A stretch of DNA of 21,010 bases from an uncultured Colwellia sp. Lineage in GTDB: Bacteria; Pseudomonadota; Gammaproteobacteria; Enterobacterales; Alteromonadaceae. Shown piece by piece: positions 18,218-21,010 of the stretch; the first letter of the stretch is position 1; each line of letters opens with the position of its first letter. Under the pieces are notes generated by a model, which had not been told where the DNA came from, did not search any database, and saw only the letters and a list, made by a program, of their open reading frames with translations. Position numbers and translations under genes: made by a program. The stretch spans positions 1-21,010 of the forward strand of contig CAJWBY010000073.1 of NCBI GenBank assembly GCA_913020705.1, in the 5' to 3' direction.

Positions 18218-20347
18218 CTATCCTTTTGAAATGATCTGGTAAGGTGGTAAAGAGTCAAGTAACTGCTGACCATAACGTTTAGTGACTAAACGTTTATCCA
18301 TTATGGTAATAATACCCGTATCTTTTTCATTCCTTAGTAAACGTCCGGTTGCCTGAATTAACTTCTTTGATGTTTCTGGCACTGAAATTGACATAAAAGG
18401 ATTGCCACCTTTAGCGGTAATGTATTCTGCCTGTGCCTCTTCAACAGGTGATGTCGGCACTGAAAAAGGAAGTTTAGTGATAATCAAATTAGTGAGATAT
18501 TTACCCGGTAAATCTAAACCTTCGGAGAAACTTTGTGTGCCAAATATAATGCTTGCTTTGTCTTCATCACAACGCTTTTTATGTGCCTCAATGATATGCT
18601 GACGGGATTGTTCGCCTTGCACTTCAATATCCATTTTGTGCTCATCTCGCAATGCTTTTGCAACTTGTTCCATTTGCCAGTAAGAAGAAAACAACACTAA
18701 ACACGCTTTACTTTGATTAATTAACGCAGGTAATTCAGTAATTAATTCATCCGTAAATTGTTGACTACTCGGTTCGTTTTTCATTTTAGCGATAATAAGT
18801 TGAGCATTATTTTGATAATCAAAAGGGGAGTCCACTTTTTGATATTGTGTACCATCATTGTTTTGTAAGCCAACTTGACGACGAAAATGCTCAAACGAAT
18901 TGAGTGCTAAAATAGTTGCGGAACATAAAACAGCGCCTTCACATTTTGACCACAGAATATCTTCTAAGGTAAAACCTACTTCAATGGGAGATGCTGACAA
19001 GAGAAAATCACTACGTTTTCCGGTTATCTTTTCTAACCATCTTGCCATTGGCGCGCCTTTATCACTGTCTGTTTTTGCGTACATTTTCCATAATGCATTG
19101 AAATTTTCTAAGCGTTGGATCATAAAACCCGCTTCAGCAAGAAGAGGCTCGGCTAAAAACATTTGGCTTTCGCCATCTTTTACTGATTCCATCAGTAAAT
19201 TATAAAGCTTGTTACAATGTGATAAACATTTTTTGCTAAGTTCAGCTAAATCTTCAGCCCAATTTTTTAAGTTTTGCGGAACAATACCGTTTTCAAAACG
19301 ATATTGTGAAGCTACATCATCACGTGAAAATCGGCTATTTTCTTTTAATTTATCATTGAAATATAATGTCTGATTATTTTCTATAAAATCTGAAACCTTC
19401 TGCATATCCATTAATAAATCTTGGCAATCGTCACCCAATTTTAAGGAAGGAGATATGGCTGAATTTGATTTTATCAATTTAGCCATTTTATCGCCGGTTT
19501 CTTTTAACTTTGCAAGCCAGTCAATGGCTCCCTTAATGGTTACGCTGGCACTTGAGTGGTCACGCGTTACCTTTGGCAGGTGATGCGCTTCGTCAATTAT
19601 ATAAAAAGTGTCTTCTGGTGGAGGTAAAATAACACCACCACCGAGTTCTAAGTCAGCGAGTAATAAACTATGGTTAATAACCAACACATCAGCTGAATCC
19701 ATCGTTTCTCGTGCTTTATGAAAAGGGCAATGTGTGTGTTCAGCGAGGTGCTTCAAACAGCTGTGTTTGTCGCATTGGATTTGTTGCCATAAATGATGGG
19801 GGATCGGGTCAGCCCAAGAATCAAGATCTCCTTGCCATTTATTATCATTCAGCGCTTTGTGTAAATGATGTAATAATTTTATATCCATCGCATTGGGTTT
19901 TTGCGCAAAGGTAAAACCCGCTTGAGGCGAATCATCATTGCTAATAGCGAGTGCTAATTTTTGCCTACAGACATAACGCTGACGACCTTTAACTAAAGTG
20001 TAGTTAAAATTGAGTCCTGAATGTGTTTTTAAAAAGGGTAAGTCTTTGTCTACGAGTTGTTCTTGCAATGCGACCGTCGCTGTTGATATACAGACTTTCT
20101 TCTGACGAGATACAGCTAATGGGATAGCGCCTAATGAATATGCTAAAGATTTACCCGTACCCGTACCTGCTTCTATAGTAATAATTTTTCGAGCTTTGTC
20201 GTATTCACCTGCTAACGTTTTAGCTATTTCAGCAATTAAAAAAGTTTGTTGTTTTCTTGGGTGAAAATTTTCTAAGTTTTCACCAATGGTTTTATAGGAC
20301 GTACGAATTGCTTCTTTAATTTTATCACTTAGCATGCTGGTAGCCAT
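18218..20347 (-). CDS. dinG: ATP-dependent DNA helicase DinG
   Basis: This 709-residue superfamily 2, XPD-like 5'-3' helicase compares with E. coli DinG at 716. Walker A is AGTGTGKS (60-67), the DEAH box IIDEAHH (250-256), and the late motifs QSFSEGLDLPGKYL and QATGRLLRNEKDTG carry the arginine finger. Iron-sulfur cysteine candidates are Cys127 (RYVC), Cys192, Cys197 and Cys207. E. coli has Cys120, 194, 199 and 205; here the middle one of the last three appears missing, while Cys192 is extra. DinG resolves R-loops and DNA secondary structure. A perfect LexA box lies 37 bases upstream. The start ATG 20347 has no clear ribosome-binding site; ATG 20335 is an alternative. rluE follows after 3 bases. 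Confidence 0.94.
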   Translation of the reverse strand: MATSMLSDKIKEAIRTSYKTIGENLENFHPRKQQTFLIAEIAKTLAGEYDKARKIITIEAGTGTGKSLAYSLGAIPLAVSRQKKVCISTATVALQEQLVDKDLPFLKTHSGLNFNYTLVKGRQRYVCRQKLALAISNDDSPQAGFTFAQKPNAMDIKLLHHLHKALNDNKWQGDLDSWADPIPHHLWQQIQCDKHSCLKHLAEHTHCPFHKARETMDSADVLVINHSLLLADLELGGGVILPPPEDTFYIIDEAHHLPKVTRDHSSASVTIKGAIDWLAKLKETGDKMAKLIKSNSAISPSLKLGDDCQDLLMDMQKVSDFIENNQTLYFNDKLKENSRFSRDDVASQYRFENGIVPQNLKNWAEDLAELSKKCLSHCNKLYNLLMESVKDGESQMFLAEPLLAEAGFMIQRLENFNALWKMYAKTDSDKGAPMARWLEKITGKRSDFLLSASPIEVGFTLEDILWSKCEGAVLCSATILALNSFEHFRRQVGLQNNDGTQYQKVDSPFDYQNNAQLIIAKMKNEPSSQQFTDELITELPALINQSKACLVLFSSYWQMEQVAKALRDEHKMDIEVQGEQSRQHIIEAHKKRCDEDKASIIFGTQSFSEGLDLPGKYLTNLIITKLPFSVPTSPVEEAQAEYITAKGGNPFMSISVPETSKKLIQATGRLLRNEKDTGIITIMDKRLVTKRYGQQLLDSLPPYQIISKG

Positions 20348-20383
20348 TTATGGTTCATTTGGTGGTTAAATACGTATATACTG

Positions 20384-20399
20384 CTGTATATATTAACAG
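20384..20399. promoter_or_regulatory. LexA (SOS) box shared by dinG and polB
   Basis: CTGTATATATTAACAG fits the CTGT-N8-ACAG LexA operator exactly, with an AT-rich centre. It lies midway in the 85-base region between dinG and polB, both known LexA targets in E. coli. On the dinG side TTGCGG with a 17-base spacer to ATATAT places the operator over a candidate promoter, as expected for repression. Confidence 0.9.
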
Positions 20400-20432
20400 T
20401 TTATCGTTATCCGCAACGAATTAAAATAATTA

Positions 20433-21010
20433 ATGTCATTAACAGCTGAAAAATTAACATCTAACGCAAATTATGGTTTTTTATTAACTCGCCAAGCCTA
20501 TGATACTAAAAAAGGTATTGAGTTATCTTTGTGGGTAAAAACCCTAGAAGGAGCGGTAAATGTAATTGTGCATGAGCAGCAGGCATTATTTTTTGTTGAA
20601 CAAACTCAACAATCAAAAGCACATTTATTATTGAAAGAACAAAGAATATTAACGGCTAAAGTTAATCCTCTCTCTCTTAAAACCTTCAATCAAGAATTAG
20701 TCAGTGGCTTTTACTTTTCTACAATGCGTGATTTCTATCGTGCTCGTGATGTACTTAAACAGCATGACATAAAATGTTATGAAGATGACTTCCGCCCAGA
20801 TGAACGATTCCTCATGGAACGTTTTATAACTGCGGGTATTGAATTTAGTTCACAAAGGGTCATCTCGTCTCAGCAAATAAACTTCCCGATTTACCAAAGT
20901 GATAAATGTCGATCAACTCATAAATTGCAAGTACTGGATGATATCCCCTTAACGATGGTGTCGCTTGATATAGAATGTTCAATGGAAGGCGAACTCTATT
21001 CTATTGGATT
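20433..21010 (+). CDS. polB: DNA polymerase II, N-terminal part (runs off the window)
   Basis: The first 192 codons of a family B DNA polymerase are present, with no stop before the edge. They align by eye with E. coli Pol II: NYGFLLTRQ near the start, FYRARDVLKQHDIKCYEDDFRPDERFLMERFIT, and MVSLDIECSMEGELYSIG, where Asp and Glu of DIE are 3'-5' exonuclease motif I. Pol II fills in and bypasses damage in the SOS response. ATG 20433 is the first start in frame; a Shine-Dalgarno is not evident. It is divergent from dinG with the LexA box 34 bases upstream. Confidence 0.93.
   Translation, partial: MSLTAEKLTSNANYGFLLTRQAYDTKKGIELSLWVKTLEGAVNVIVHEQQALFFVEQTQQSKAHLLLKEQRILTAKVNPLSLKTFNQELVSGFYFSTMRDFYRARDVLKQHDIKCYEDDFRPDERFLMERFITAGIEFSSQRVISSQQINFPIYQSDKCRSTHKLQVLDDIPLTMVSLDIECSMEGELYSIG

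Noticed and set aside
18900..19205. 101-residue plus-strand frame within dinG
   Set aside because: It is a shadow of the helicase reading frame, opposite conserved DinG sequence.

Overview
The window is about 20.5 kb of AT-rich (roughly 37% GC by eye) gammaproteobacterial chromosome. Gene content and protein sequences point to the Alteromonadales, most like Colwelliaceae (Colwellia or Thalassotalea type); this assignment is inference from recognised proteins, not a database match. The first ~470 bases do not belong with the rest. They are more GC-rich, use different codons, and carry the end of an unidentified gene plus the first third of a DegT-type sugar aminotransferase. This is joined in frame to the last ~50 codons of zwf. 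A chimeric assembly or amplification join is the most likely explanation.

Bases 460-9000 hold central carbon metabolism. The 3' end of zwf is followed by pgl, edd, glk and eda in one compact operon (the Entner-Doudoroff route from glucose to pyruvate and glyceraldehyde-3-phosphate), closed by a strong hairpin terminator. gapA lies convergent to it and divergent from a long-form 6-phosphogluconate dehydrogenase (gnd). A near-consensus HexR box sits in front of gapA. A DUF2989-like lipoprotein gene follows on the minus strand. It is divergent from a second, long glyceraldehyde-3-phosphate dehydrogenase homologue with an extra N-terminal domain, possibly the gluconeogenic partner of GapA.

Bases 10600-13590 (minus strand) carry leucine dehydrogenase, a GNAT-fold protein and the ribosomal oxygenase roxA. 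Bases 13730-20350 (minus strand) hold the housekeeping series dinG, rluE, nudJ, mnmA, hflD, purB. The stretch from rluE to purB matches the well-known E. coli neighbourhood (purB-hflD-mnmA-nudJ-rluE). dinG and the divergent polB (cut by the window end) share an 85-bp intergenic region with a perfect LexA box, so both are probably SOS-controlled.

I found no CRISPR array, tRNA, rRNA, insertion sequence or obvious defence system. The points most worth a second look are: the chimeric join; the cofactor-site residues of the two unusual dehydrogenases (Gnd with acidic residues where NADP-specific enzymes have Asn-Arg, long Gap lacking the NAD-selecting Asp); DinG with a changed iron-sulfur cysteine pattern; a GNAT protein with a degenerate acetyl-CoA loop; and several structured intergenic regions.
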